NCBI RefSeq assembly: GCF_040712315.1 | Contig: NC_134017.1 | Span: forward strand, 1,580,001-1,644,000 | DNA: 64,000 nucleotides | Direction: 5' to 3' | Source: Castanea sativa | Taxonomy: Eukaryota > Streptophyta > Magnoliopsida > Fagales > Fagaceae | In this document: positions 46,215-57,754 of the stretch, piece after piece | Position numbering within the stretch: position 1 is the stretch's first letter | Layout of the letters: each line of letters begins with the position of its first letter | Position numbers and translations under genes: made by a program | Notes under the pieces: model-generated | The model's database searches: none | What the model saw: only the letters and a program-made list of their open reading frames with translations | What the model was told of the DNA's origin: nothing

Positions 46215-48008
46215 CCAATACTCCAAGGTACTGAGAAGCCAAACCTGGTCCTATACACTCTTTCTTTTGGTTAGTTATATAGGGAAGCATGAATTTGTGT
46301 GATCAGTTTGTAGCATTTGCTCCATGTTCTGTATATATTACTTTGATTTGTTGTAATCTTACGCTTCATTGAATAGTGAATACATTTTTATGCATTTTAT
46401 TATGCTTTATAAAGAACTAATTGGTGTTTCGAAATATCTGGAACTGGGTGTTTAGAATGAATTATAGAATGTATTTCATGTAGACAATTATTATTAATTT
46501 TTTCACTTTTTGGTCACGTTTACCTTGTCCAGTTGAGCCGCCTTCTTCGTGCTGTGCAGGCCCTGTGCTAATTAAACCATAACTTTTCTTGGTTCAGACC
46601 TTTTATTTTTTAAGTCAAGATTCTGATCCAAAAGTTATAATATGACTAGTTTATTGACATCCACGCTTATCTTACGTGATTTTATTTTGACTTAGTCCTT
46701 AATTAGTCCGTACCATATGCCATATTGTGTGGCTCGTGCACAGTTGATATAATAATAATTGAGGCCTATAAAGAGCTTCCAACATGAAATAATTGCTTCA
46801 TCCAAATACGAGCTGACAAGTGCCCAAAAATTTATCAAGTCTACTGGATAAGAGTGGAAGAGTTTGGTTGCTAAAGAAAATTCTAGGTTTTAATGGGTTG
46901 ACCTGTTAAAAACTAAAGCAAGGAAAGGAGAAATGATCAAGAAAATCTCTTAATGCTTAATATGATGATTTAATTACATTGATTGTCTCTAATTACAGCT
47001 ATTCTAAGAAACTGAGTTAGCCTTTATACAATACGCTAACTTAAAATTAGCCGCTTTTTTTTTAAGAGATAATTACAACATACTGCTAATTTCGCAGCTT
47101 AAGTCCTTTCTCTTTTAGACCCCCAAACACTTTGTATATGAGAAAATGTCAATTCAACTATAAAGCCATTGGCAAAATTAGCCATCTTAATTAAACAGTA
47201 TTCCACACTTTTTCATTTAAAAAAAAAACAATAGTTCATACTTGTCATGCTTCTAAGGCTCACAAGCTACTCACATGCATTTACAAGTATTAAAAACCAC
47301 GTTTTATGTGACTTTCTAACTCTTAGAGGAGCACTCACATTGTACTCAACTAGTGTTTAACCCGCTCAATGCGCGGGATCATTTTATGAATTAGAAAACA
47401 ATCAACTTAATATATTATACTCAATGTGATGATAAAATAGGGAAGGGAGTTGATGGTTTGTTGTTCAGATAATGATGTTAATGTGTTGGTGTTCTTCTAA
47501 AAGACAGACATAATTTAGCATCAACACATGATCTAGAGAAAATGTTAATTGAAATTGTTGTGGATTTGAGAGAATATAGTTATTGAAGTATGAAATAAGT
47601 GTGTAAGATACGTTAGTTATCAATCTGTTTGTTTATTATTTTAAAATGTAGTAATTAATCCAAAAAATTCCATAATTCCATTTACAAAAAAATTATTATT
47701 ACTATACATTCTAAAGTATGCATGTTGATAAATTAGTAAGTCTTAAACTATCGAAATTCATGACACATTAGTGTCTTGATTTGCATGGCAATCAAATTGA
47801 TTCATTTTGCAAACCTCAAAGATTACTATTACTTATGAAGCACTACTAATTAATACCACATTTATGTCCCTTCTTCAACCTGAATTTTTGCTCAAAATAT
47901 GGAGATTGGACCATTCATTCAACACACTATTAATTTAATCTTTTGAACCTATGTGGAAACTATAAAGTTGAAGTGCAAGTAGAAGCATGAACACAATTTT
48001 TTGCAAGC

Positions 48009-48051
<43 letters not shown>

Positions 48052-48751
48052 ACTCACAAAATATCATATTCTCTCTACCAGTACCCACATTTACTATTCC
48101 ACACCATCCAATTGATTGCTTTCACATGTGAAAATTCCATATGATCATTGACAAACAAATTTTAAAATGGTCTTTAACCATGATTAGAAGTCCATATTTT
48201 ATTGGTGCAGTAGAATTTTTAGCAAATTTTTAAGCATTATTTCATTTTCATAATGACTAATAAAGTTTCTATATATAAATCACTTTCTTAATAAAAAGAA
48301 GTATCTGTAAATCAATCAAATTGTTGATACCCCTTTGCAGCTTCAACTTTGTGGTCATGCCACATTGGCTGCTGCACACACAATCTTTGAATGTATTCTA
48401 CAGTGTGAAACTCAAAGAATAAGAGGTGTCCTCCAACCAAACATGATCTACTATATGAATTACATGCAATTTCTGTCAACTTAATAGCAATTACATTGAT
48501 TGTTTTATTAATGAAAATTCACCCACCAGCAACCATAAAGTTACAACAACAAAATACATTTTCTACAATTATCTACCATTAAAATAAAAGTTTAAAGCAA
48601 CTAACCTTAGTAATTATGCAGATAGAGTGGAATGTTAACTAAAATCTAAGAGATAATCAGCTTTGTATAAAAAAAACATTACACTTTCAGATTTCATTGT
48701 TCTTATTTTAATTCAATAAGAAACTTTGGGAGTGTACTATCTTACATAAGC
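46215..48751. other. AT-rich intergenic DNA
   Basis: No gene supported. Notable are a short GC palindrome (cccgctcaatgcgcggg, 47360-47376), a motif that recurs in plant intergenic repeats, and a CA microsatellite at 48015-48046. Confidence 0.45.
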
Positions 48752-49028
48752 CTAAAACAAATTTGAGAGAAGCCAGGTTGGATGGATATTCTGTAAATCT
48801 CCAAAGCTACTATCTTCCAAGTTGAAAACATGAGTTTCATTTTGATAATTGAAGAAAAGCTCGATCACCCAAGCTTTTTTCCAACTCCCATCGACCCCAC
48901 TCTTCATCCAGCTTATACATTTTGAGATCAACCACTTTGGGACCATCACAGTCTCTAACATACTGGTTGGTATGTTCTACTTGCCTTTTTTCTTTTACCA
49001 ACTGTCTATCCCTATGAATGCAGATCAT
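48752..49028 (-). pseudogene. Possible F-box/DUF295 protein fragment
   Basis: The minus-strand frame from 49028 reads KVVDLKMYKLDEEWGRWELEKSLGDRA. This resembles the segment of plant F-box-associated DUF295 proteins in which a 'KLDE...W..V.SLGDRALF' pattern is usual. A frameshift then moves the reading into the frame ending at 48752 (FFNYQNETHVFNLEDSSFG). Only about 80 residues remain, with no F-box and no start context. The identification rests on one motif and could be wrong. Confidence 0.35.
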
Positions 49029-51516
49029 CTAATGACTTAGATTGTCCCTGATGACATTATGCACCATTGTTTAGTATTATTTGTGAATTTCTATTTCAAA
49101 GAAGGCAGTAAATAATCAAAGAATATAATAATAATTCCAATTTGGAAAAGATTATAATGTTAGTAAAGCAGGAAAAACAAAGATTATAATCTGAGGCCAA
49201 AACATTGAAAGAGAGAAAATAAACATCCGGATTTTAATTCAAATTCGAATAACAAAAAGTGCGAGACCAACCACAACAGATTAATAGCTTTCCTAATATT
49301 TAGTTTTCTAAAAGTTGGTGATATCCTGCAAAGGTCAACAATAATGGTCATAACTTAAAAATTAGGACTCAGATTCATTAACAGAGTGACAATCTAACAA
49401 AGAAGCAAATGAAAGGATGAGAAAAGAAAATGACATCAACAAAGAGAGATGTAAGCAAGAATCTACCTAAAAAACCCTATCTCTATAACTGAACTTAGCA
49501 AGCAACAATAGGAAAGAATTATAGCTGGATTCAAAATTGGAATTACATATATTATAGCACTTGCAATTCATGTTGATATAAGAGTCTTAGGATACTTGGA
49601 CTATCCTATGGCAAAAATTAAAATTGAATGGAAAAAGATGGCATAAAGAAACTGAAACAAATCCTCCAACAATGAGAAAACCGTAACCTAAATAAAGAAA
49701 ATTTAAACTCTCACAATTTGAAATAAAACAGAAAATTAAATAAATAAGAAAAGGGTACGAAGAAACGAACTTGATGAATAATTTTGAAGCATTTTTTATG
49801 TTAAAATTAAATGATTTCAAATTTAAGGGGCAAACGAAAAGAAAAACAAAATCTTAAAAAAAACTACCAAACAGGGAAAAACATTCTAACCAAAAAACAA
49901 TAATCGACAAAACAGAACCCAAAAAATTGGAAAAATAAAATGGGAAATCAAGTTACCTTTAACCTTGATTCAATAATTTTTTTTGGCATAATGACTCCTA
50001 GAAATGTATTACAAAATTTAAAAGATAAGTGAGTGATGGGAAGCCAAAACATTTTTTCTAATCAAAACATAGTCACTAACCAAATTGAGTCTTAAGAATT
50101 GAAAGTGGTCTCTACCATATTTAGATGTACCAAAATCAAGACTTCAAAATATGGTAATCCAGTAACAATAATTAAATCCAAGCTCGTAATTATAGCATTT
50201 GGCAATCATAAGATCATAAAGTATTTTCTTTTTTAATTTTAACTGTAATGTAAACTTCTAGACATATAAAACTTAGGTATAAACAGAACTTCATGTGTGG
50301 GAATCACTAATTTTTTTTTCATAAAGCATAAATCATGCATTTTCAACGCTTAAAAAATATCACTAATAGAACTGAAAACCATCAAAAGCAAGACAATGTA
50401 ATCATTGAGTTAGACTGAATTGGAAAACCTCACAAAAACAAATAAGCCAACTTGATTACAAAACATAGCAAACAAAAAAAATCAAAGAGAACTCTATCTA
50501 TTTGGCTATCGAAAGAAGATTGAATAAGATTAATGGAATCATAATAAGGTTATAGGTCAATTGAATCCAGAACAAAAACCAATTCAAACCCAAATACATC
50601 AATTGGGAAAATTTAACCGAAAGTATGAGATAAGAAGAGGAAAAAGCAGGCTATCCTAATCTTTTAGTTTGATTCAGTAACTTTTCTTAAAAACACCCAA
50701 ATGTCTTATCTGAAAGAGAACTCCGTAATTTTGTGCTTCAACAAAAGGATGGAAAAAGGAGGTTTCTTAAATTATAGAAAATAAATTGAAGTTGTAATCT
50801 GGCTTGAATTGAAAAATGCGCAAGATTGATCCCATAGTACCATTTACTGCTCAGGGGACACCAAGACTGAACTAATTCAAAACATATTTCTAAATTTATC
50901 CATTTAAAAAATATTAAATTTCTTAATACTCTACATATCAAGAAAAAGAATAAATATACACAAATTTAGGAGTAAGCATTGTTTTAAAAAAATTACTTAG
51001 AAACAGATGGACTGTGGGTAAAAGTTCTGAACACTTTTCCAAAAGACACCATCTCTAGCTAAATGGTAAAATTTATAATATTTGACCAAATAGAATAACA
51101 TCCCAAAACAATGACTAAATATATCCTACTGTGTCACTCTTGTAAACAACATCCATCCCATATAGCATCTTGCCAAAGACAACATGGCATTCCATAAAAT
51201 AAAATAAAAATACAACATGGCATTCCATCCAACCTTTTAAAGGAAACAAAAAGCAAGCATGTAAGAAGGAAAAAAAAATCCAGGCTATAAAAACCGCGCA
51301 CCAAACAGATGGTACAAATTATCATTGTTCAAATACATTTTAAAAATAATATAAAAAATCCTCCACACCATTAATACAGCCAGCAAATGTCACCAAGTCT
51401 CAGTCTTCTTCTCCTATGTTATCTCATGTAAAGATATTGTCTTAAGGTGCACACATGTTGCTAATTCGGCACATGGACACTCAAATTCATGTAATGAGTC
51501 TACCCACACCTAAATA
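49029..51516. other. AT-rich DNA without recognisable features
   Basis: I read both strands and found no domain, no long open frame of normal composition, no repeat of note and no clear transposon end. Confidence 0.45.
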
Positions 51517-51922
51517 TGAAAAAAGATCTTGATCTACCTTAATCGATAAAATCTTCAAATTAGCACTTGAATTAAACCATTCACTTACAAACCAACAACT
51601 TTGAGAACAACACTACTTATTTAATAGGAAAAACAACAGCCTGAGCCTATATGCAAAAATTAGTGAAATTAAGATGGATGCACGAAGTTCCAAAATAACT
51701 CAACAAAACAAAGTATACAACAGTATGAAAGATAGAGGTTAACAATTAAATAGATACTAATATAAGATACCCAAACTTGTAATAAATAATTTGCCAATGT
51801 AAGTAAATACATTTACTTATTTAAGTAGAATGTTAAACTTATTTGAAAGTAATAACATGAAAGAAGACATTTTTATCCATTCAAAAATATAATTGTAGAT
51901 AAATTTTCAATTAGAATTTCTC

Positions 51923-51948
51923 TTTTTTTTGGGGGGGGGGGGGGGGGG
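51923..51948. repeat. T8-G18 tract in array unit 1
   Basis: ctc followed by 8 T and 18 G, then ataagtaaattt. The equivalent tract is interrupted (ggtggggggggg) at 52707-52718 and has 12, 14 and 10 G at 58437-58448, 59204-59217 and 59992-60001. Long G-runs of this kind can fold as quadruplexes and are also error-prone in assembly. Confidence 0.8.
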
Positions 51949-52788
51949 ATAAGTAAATTTAAATTGCTTAATCTACTAATGGCATTCACTAATTAGTTAC
52001 ATGTTGCATCAATACAATTTTCTAAAAACATTACATCTATCCTTGGCTTCAGAATTTGTAGATGGCTTCAATAAAGAAAAAAAGGAAGCATCAACTCACT
52101 TGAAGTTATATAGGGGCAGTACTAACTGTCATTGAACCGAAAAAATTGTAGTTACATGCTGCATCAATACAATTTTCGATTAACATAACATTTATCCTTG
52201 GCTCCACAAATTGCAAATGACTCCAATAAAAAAAAAAAAAAAAACCAGTTCAATTGAAGTTAAATAAAGACATCACTACTTGTCACAGAGTAAAAGAAAA
52301 GATCTTGATCTACCTTAATCGATAAAATCTTCAAATTAGCACTTCAATCAAACCATTCACTTACAAACCAACAACTTTGAGAACAACACTAATTATTTGA
52401 TAGGAAAAACAACAGTTTGAGCTTATATGCAAAAATTAGCGAAATTAAGATGGATGCACGAAGTTCCAAAATAACTCAACAAAAAAAACTATACAACAGT
52501 ATGAAAGATAGAGGCTAACAATTAAATAGATACTAATATAAGAAACCCAAACTTGTAATAAATAATCTGCCAATGTAAGTAAATATATTTAGTTATTTAA
52601 GTAGAATGTTAAATTTATTTGAAAGTAATAACATGAAAGAAGACATTTTTATCCATTCAAAAATATAATTGTAGATAAATTTTTAATTAGAATTTCTCTT
52701 TTTTTTGGTGGGGGGGGGATAAGTAAATTTAAATTGCTTAATCTACTAATGGCATTCACTAATTAGTTACATGTTGCATCAATACAAT

Positions 52789-52797
52789 TTTCTAAAA
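52789..52797. repeat. 9-bp target duplication tttctaaaa, left copy
   Basis: tttctaaaa at 52789-52797 is repeated exactly at 57746-57754; 9 bp is characteristic of Mutator-like transposition. Confidence 0.9.
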
Positions 52798-53639
52798 GAG
52801 AAAACATTAGGTCCGGAGCTGGCGTAAAACCAGTGTTTTACGCCAGCCAATCAGACCACGCCACGTCAGATTCACTTAAGTCAACAATATAAGCTAAAAA
52901 AAAAAAAAAAAAAAACACATTTCACTCTCAGCTCACACGCTCAGAGCTTTTCCTTCACGCCATTCCTCTCTTCTCATCTCTTCCTTCACGCCGAACCTCT
53001 ACTACCGCCACGCACCGCCACACAGATCACTGTTCTCATCTCTTCCTTCACGTCAAACCTCTACCACCGCCACGCACCGCCACACAAATCACTGTTCTCA
53101 TCTCTTCCTTCACGCCGAACCTCCACTACCGCCACACAGATCGCTATTCTCCTCTCTTCCTTCACGCCGAACCTCCACCACCGCCACACAGATCGCCCAC
53201 CGAAGCTCACCGCCACAAATTTCGCCGGAGCTGTGCGTGGAGCTTGGAAACAAACCAGAGCCGCCGTGAGCCACAATCCAAAGGTTTGTTTTTGATGATT
53301 CTCTTTTCCCTTTTCGCCAATTTGGATTTCGAACACAGCCTGACTAAATGATGGGAATTTTTTTGGTTTTGTGTGAAGATTTTTGTGGGTTTTGGTGTGA
53401 TATATGTATTGGATAGTGAGGAGTAAAAAATGGGGTTGTGATAAGAGAGGGTTCTGCTGTGGTTTTGATTAGAAATTCTAAGCTGGGTTCTGGGTTTTTC
53501 TTCTTCTTAGTAAAGTATGGACCTGAATGATAAACCCAGAAGGCTGTACAAAGTTTGGAAGGGAAGTAATGTGAGTTTCTTTGCCTCACTCTATGTCTTG
53601 TCAATTGGTTTTGCTCTTCGTGTTATGCTAATTTTCAGC
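52798..53639. repeat. Left TIR of the MULE
   Basis: In order: the terminal block with an inner hairpin (ctggcgtaaaac / gttttacgccag, 52819-52847), an A-tract, four tandem copies of a 52-62 bp CT/CCGCC-rich unit (about 52970-53200, ctcttccttcacgc...accgccac), and the captured exon region to ttttcag at 53639. It is about 140 bp longer than the right TIR, largely because it has more copies of the tandem unit. Confidence 0.85.
53517..53570 (+). pseudogene. Captured first exon resembling a protein S-acyltransferase (left TIR copy)
   Basis: ATG at 53517, 18 codons (MDLNDKPRRLYKVWKGSN) and a consensus donor aat|gtgagt at 53571. R(L/V)Y.VWKG(S/N)N at the extreme N-terminus is typical of plant DHHC-type S-acyltransferases, which go on to F...GRLIFGPD. 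The expected continuation is not found; after a gap, exon-like gtaaattttggtttttgaag at about 54047 (KFWFLK) may be a decayed second exon. The DHHC catalytic domain is absent, so no enzyme can be made. Identification rests on a short stretch. Confidence 0.55.
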
Positions 53640-54526
53640 ATTTCCTTTTTGATGAGAACGGAGGGTGAGTGTATGTTCATATCTTGTATTGTTCTAATGA
53701 AAGATGATGTGTTGGGTTTTGATATGATCTGGGGTTTGTTTGGTTTTTGAATGAGGGATGTTTGATTGATTTGATTAAGTTAGATTGACTGTTAGATAAA
53801 TTGGCTTTAGATGTACAATGTGATGGGATTGAGTTTGTAAATGATAATTGAATGCTGAATTGGAACTTGCTGTGAAGAAGTTGACAATTGTGTTGAAAGT
53901 TTCAAAATTTGTTTTACTTTTTCACAAGTGGGTTTTTGTCTATGGCTGTATTATGCTTATAAGATTGATATTGTGTTTTACCTATCAAAAAAAAAAAAAA
54001 GATTGATATTGTGTTTTTTCTGATTTCTTTTGTTGTGGTTTGAACAGGGTAAATTTTGGTTTTTGAAGTTTATGTTGGGCTGCTGGAGTTTTTTTTTGTA
54101 TGTATATGCATATGTGTATGTGGGTTTTACTTGGTGCAATATTGATATGTGTATGTTGGGTTGCTGGAGCTTTTGTGTCTGTCATGACAAAGGCATGCTC
54201 TCTCTATCTTTTCTTCACTTACCAATGAATGGAAATTACAGTGTTTTATTAATAAGAACTTTTATATGAATGTTGGCACCAAAATTCATAGCTTGTTAAT
54301 GTACTCATATTTCAGACTGTCCACTAAAAAAAATGTTCTGCAGATATAGAACATTGATAAAAATGAAGTGTAATAGCTGATTTGATACTTAGGAGAGTAT
54401 TATCTGCCAATGAAAATTTTGACCATAGTTTCTATTATCTGCTAATGAATACCATGTGTTTAAGGTTTTGTTATGTTTTTCGAACCCTATTTTTCCTTTG
54501 CTGAGATATTTATTTGCTTTACACAG

Positions 54527-54620
54527 GCTGGTGCATTGGAGAAGATTGTCAAGGCATCCCAGCTTGAGATCATTGAGCTTCAGCATTCTGTGGGTGAACT
54601 AAGCTGCAAATATATTGAAT
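54527..54620 (+). pseudogene. Second exon-like segment inside the MULE
   Basis: After a pyrimidine-rich stretch and acacag at about 54526 the sequence reads AGALEKIVKASQLEIIELQ in one frame, amphipathic and coiled-coil-like. It ends in low-complexity DNA. I do not recognise the parent gene. The splice acceptor and composition suggest captured coding sequence. Confidence 0.35.
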
Positions 54621-54864
54621 TTTTTTTTAACTGTGTTCATTCTAATTTTATTTTTTGTATTTTGTTGTACATTCTTTTATGCATAATTCATTACAACAAT
54701 TCCAAGGAAGTTGATGTACAAACAAGTTTTGTGTCCAAGAGAATGGATTGGGAAGCAAATATTTTTTTGAATTGTAATGTTTAAATTGTGGTGGATAGAT
54801 ATAGAACCATTTTCTTTTTTGTATTCCCAACGTAGGGTCCTCCTTTTTGTATATTGAACTACGA

Positions 54865-55156
54865 CAGATTTTATTCTAGATGAATGTATTCTCAAATAGA
54901 AATTTCTCAAAAGAATTGTGACATTTTATTTCAAGATGTATGGTCAATCATATGATCTTTTATGAATTGAATTGTGATAGGTTTTATTTCAGGTGAATGA
55001 TTTCTCAATTAGAAACTCTTATAGAAAAAATTGTGACAAGTTTTAATTCAGGTGAATGTATTCTCAATTAGAAAATCTTATAGAAAAAATTGTGACAGGT
55101 TTTATTTCAGGCGAATGTATTCTTAATTAGAAACTCTTATAAAAAAAATCCATGAC
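54865..55156. repeat. Tandem repeat of about 60 bp inside the MULE
   Basis: About four degenerate copies of a unit containing gtattctcaattagaaa, tcttatagaaaaaattgtgaca and ggttttatttcagg. The third and fourth copies are nearly identical; the first two are more diverged. Confidence 0.7.
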
Positions 55157-55479
55157 ATGTCTGTAGAGCCTAAGATGTTATTTTTACTCTTTTAAGTTTA
55201 TAAGCCTTGCAATAAGGACAAAAAACTAGTATAGTATCTCAAGACTATTGAGACACGGCATAATGCCAATGGTCACATTCATTATTCACATTGTAAGGAT
55301 GATTTTTTCTATTATCATCTTTTGCTTGTTATGAACCTAAAACCATATGTATTTACCAACTATTTTGGAGCTAATCATGTATCAAATTTTGCTCATTATA
55401 GATCTTACTAACAATTGTAATATTAATCATAATTAGTTTTTTTCTTTTCAATTTTTTTTTTGAGTTCAAAATGAAGAAA

Positions 55480-56005
55480 TCTTTCATTAATGTAGAAACA
55501 ATATACAAACAAGGCCCAATCCAAGACAGGGCTCATGTAAATGGTAGTACAAAAAGACAAAAGAAAGAGTACATCAGCTCAAGAAGATGGTACATCAAGT
55601 CACTCAGTGCCTATCCATAAGACGTTGGTATTCTTCACACAAGCCATTCGCCAAGTCGAGGATCACCTTTGGATGAGTTTGGAAATGTTCGAAATAAAAT
55701 TTATTCCTTGCATTCCATATTGCCCATGCTGTAACAACCCACTTCTCTAATTCTTGCTAGCTCAGTTTCATCTGCATCTGTTGGAACAGTAGTAAGAAAT
55801 TGAAGGCTCTGTTGCTGCATTTTTGTGTTCAACCTTTGAATAAAGCCCACACGTTTTGTGCAAATGGGCACTCCCATCGGATATGACTTACAGTTTCAGA
55901 TTGGTGACTGCAAATCTCACACCTCGTCTCCACCCTTACTCAACACCGATGAAGATTTTCCTTAGTTGGGAGGCAGTTGGAGCATGCTCTCCATAAAAAC
56001 ACAGA
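55480..56005 (-). pseudogene. LINE ORF2 zf-RVT region remnant
   Basis: On the minus strand 56005-55830 translates as FLWRACSNCLPTKENLHRC, then a stop, then ETRCEICSHQSETVSHIRWECPF and AQNVWALF, which is the zinc-binding region downstream of plant LINE reverse transcriptases. Farther on AIWNARNK-like and related phrases continue in shifted frames toward 55480, with an A/T-rich 3' edge. It is a 5'-truncated, decayed LINE inserted within the MULE interior, or carried along with it. Confidence 0.7.
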
Positions 56006-57042
56006 ATTTCTTATGAATGACACACCAATTGAAATTTTAGTTACTAGAGAAAAAATATTAAACAGTACCATGCATAGTACAGAAGAAATAAACATTAATC
56101 AACGAAGCATTAAATTTCATTTTCCTAAAGCAAGAAATGTGGAACCAAAATTGTCATCCTGTTTAATTTACCCCATAATATAAGAAACTAGACAAATTAG
56201 ATAAGCAACCCTCTTTCCCCCTAAAAAGGGGAAAGGAAGGAAATGAAAACATAAAAAGAAACACTAGCCTCATTAACATGAAACTAAAGTGAAGTGGCTG
56301 AGTTGACTTGAACCAAAATTGAAAACTCATTTCCACTCCATATGGTTCAAATTTTACAGTAAAAAAGTCAAGTTAGTAAAAGAACAGAAAAAAAAATTAT
56401 ATTATGTTTCATTATTTTTTTTATAAAAAGAAATTTGGGAGAAACTAAAGACAATGAAATACATTTCTAAATTCCCATATGGTTTGCATTCTACAAGAGA
56501 GAATAAAATGAGGAAATGAATGGAATTATATTATAGTTTAGTTCTTTCAAAAAGAGAAAGTGATGAGAAAATAAGTTTATAATATATTTGTTTTTTTAGA
56601 CATAACCTTCTTTCCAAACCTCACCCATCTTAGAGAATATTTTAGTTGGCTGCAATTGAAAATTTAACCTCTTTTCCTCACACTTTTAGTAGTGTGGTAT
56701 GATGATATAAAATCCAACAGAATACTAAACTAACTGATTAGACCTGCAAAAGAAAACTCCCACAATCAGCTTTAATTCTTTCATTTTTGTTGCCTCTAAC
56801 CACATTAGTAGAGCTTCCTAACTAGTGTGATTGTACAATTTCCAGTTATTGATAATAGAGGATCAATCATCTCAATCAAAAAAATAGCAATAGACATATC
56901 TAAAATCAAATAATCACCAACCAAACAATGAACAACAGTGGACCCCAATACAAAGAAATTACAATTGGTGAAGTTATCACAATTTTATTATAGTCATTCA
57001 AAAGAGAAAAGAAAATTTAAGAAACCCAATTCAGTTAATGAA
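56006..57042. other. MULE interior without recognisable coding DNA
   Basis: AT-rich; I found no transposase or captured exon here. Confidence 0.4.
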
Positions 57043-57745
57043 CTGAAAATTAGCATAACACGAAGAGCAAAACCAATTAACAGAGAAAGTCACATTACTT
57101 CCCTTCCAAACTTTGTACAGCCTTCTGGGTTTATCATTCAGGTCCATACTTTACTAAGAAGAAGAAAAACCCAAAACCCAGCTTAGAATTTCTAATCAAA
57201 ACCACAACAGAACCCTCTCTTATCACAACCCCACTTTCTACTCCTCGCTATCCAATACATATATCACACCAAAACCCACAAAAATCTTCACACAAAACCA
57301 AAAAAATTCCCATCATTTAGTCAGGCTGTGTTCGAAATCCAAATTGGCGAAAAGGGAAAAGAGAATCATCAAAAACAAACCTTTGGATCGTGGCTCACCG
57401 CGGCTCCGATTTGTTTCCAAGCTCCACGCATAGCTCCGGCGAAATCTGTGGCGGTGAGCTCCGATGGGCAATCTGTGTGGCGGTAGTGGAGGTTCAGCGT
57501 AAAGGGAGAGATGAGAACAATGATCTGTGTGGCGGTGCGTGGCGGTGGTAGAGGTTCGGCGTGAAGGAAGAGATGAGAAGAGAGGAATGGTGTGAAGGAA
57601 AAGCTCTGAGCATGTGAGCTGAGAGTGAAATGTGTTTTTTTTTTTTTAGCTTATATTGTTGACTTAAGTGAATCTGACGTGGCGTGGTCTGATTGGCTGG
57701 CGTAAAACACTGGTTTTACGCCAGCTCCGGACCTAATGTTTTCTC
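57043..57745. repeat. Right TIR of the MULE
   Basis: Inverted copy of 52798-53639, from ctgaaaattagcataaca (57043) to gttttctc. It has two copies of the CCGCC-rich unit where the left TIR has four, and a small deletion in the intron-like part (about 57085). Overall identity outside these indels is high by eye. Confidence 0.85.
57094..57147 (-). pseudogene. Captured S-acyltransferase-like first exon (right TIR copy)
   Basis: Exact inverted counterpart of 53517-53570: the start codon is at 57147-57145 on the minus strand and the same 18 codons follow. The donor position reads gtgact here against gtgagt in the left copy, so this copy may no longer splice. Confidence 0.55.
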
Positions 57746-57754
57746 TTTCTAAAA
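57746..57754. repeat. 9-bp target duplication tttctaaaa, right copy
   Basis: Second copy of the duplication flanking the MULE; see 52789-52797. Confidence 0.9.

Larger units (their letters stand above)
52798..57745. mobile_element. Long-TIR Mutator-like element carrying host exons (Pack-MULE type), 4.95 kb
   Basis: Ends gagaaaacattaggtccgg... and its inverse ...ccggacctaatgttttctc, with perfect 9-bp duplications outside. The terminal inverted repeats are very long: left about 52798-53639, right about 57043-57745. No MULE transposase is recognisable inside. Both TIRs contain the same short exon with a splice donor. Between the TIRs are further exon-like segments, a 60-bp tandem repeat and a piece of LINE. 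It is inserted in unit 2 of the 780-bp array. A non-autonomous, gene-fragment-carrying MULE is the best description. Confidence 0.9.
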
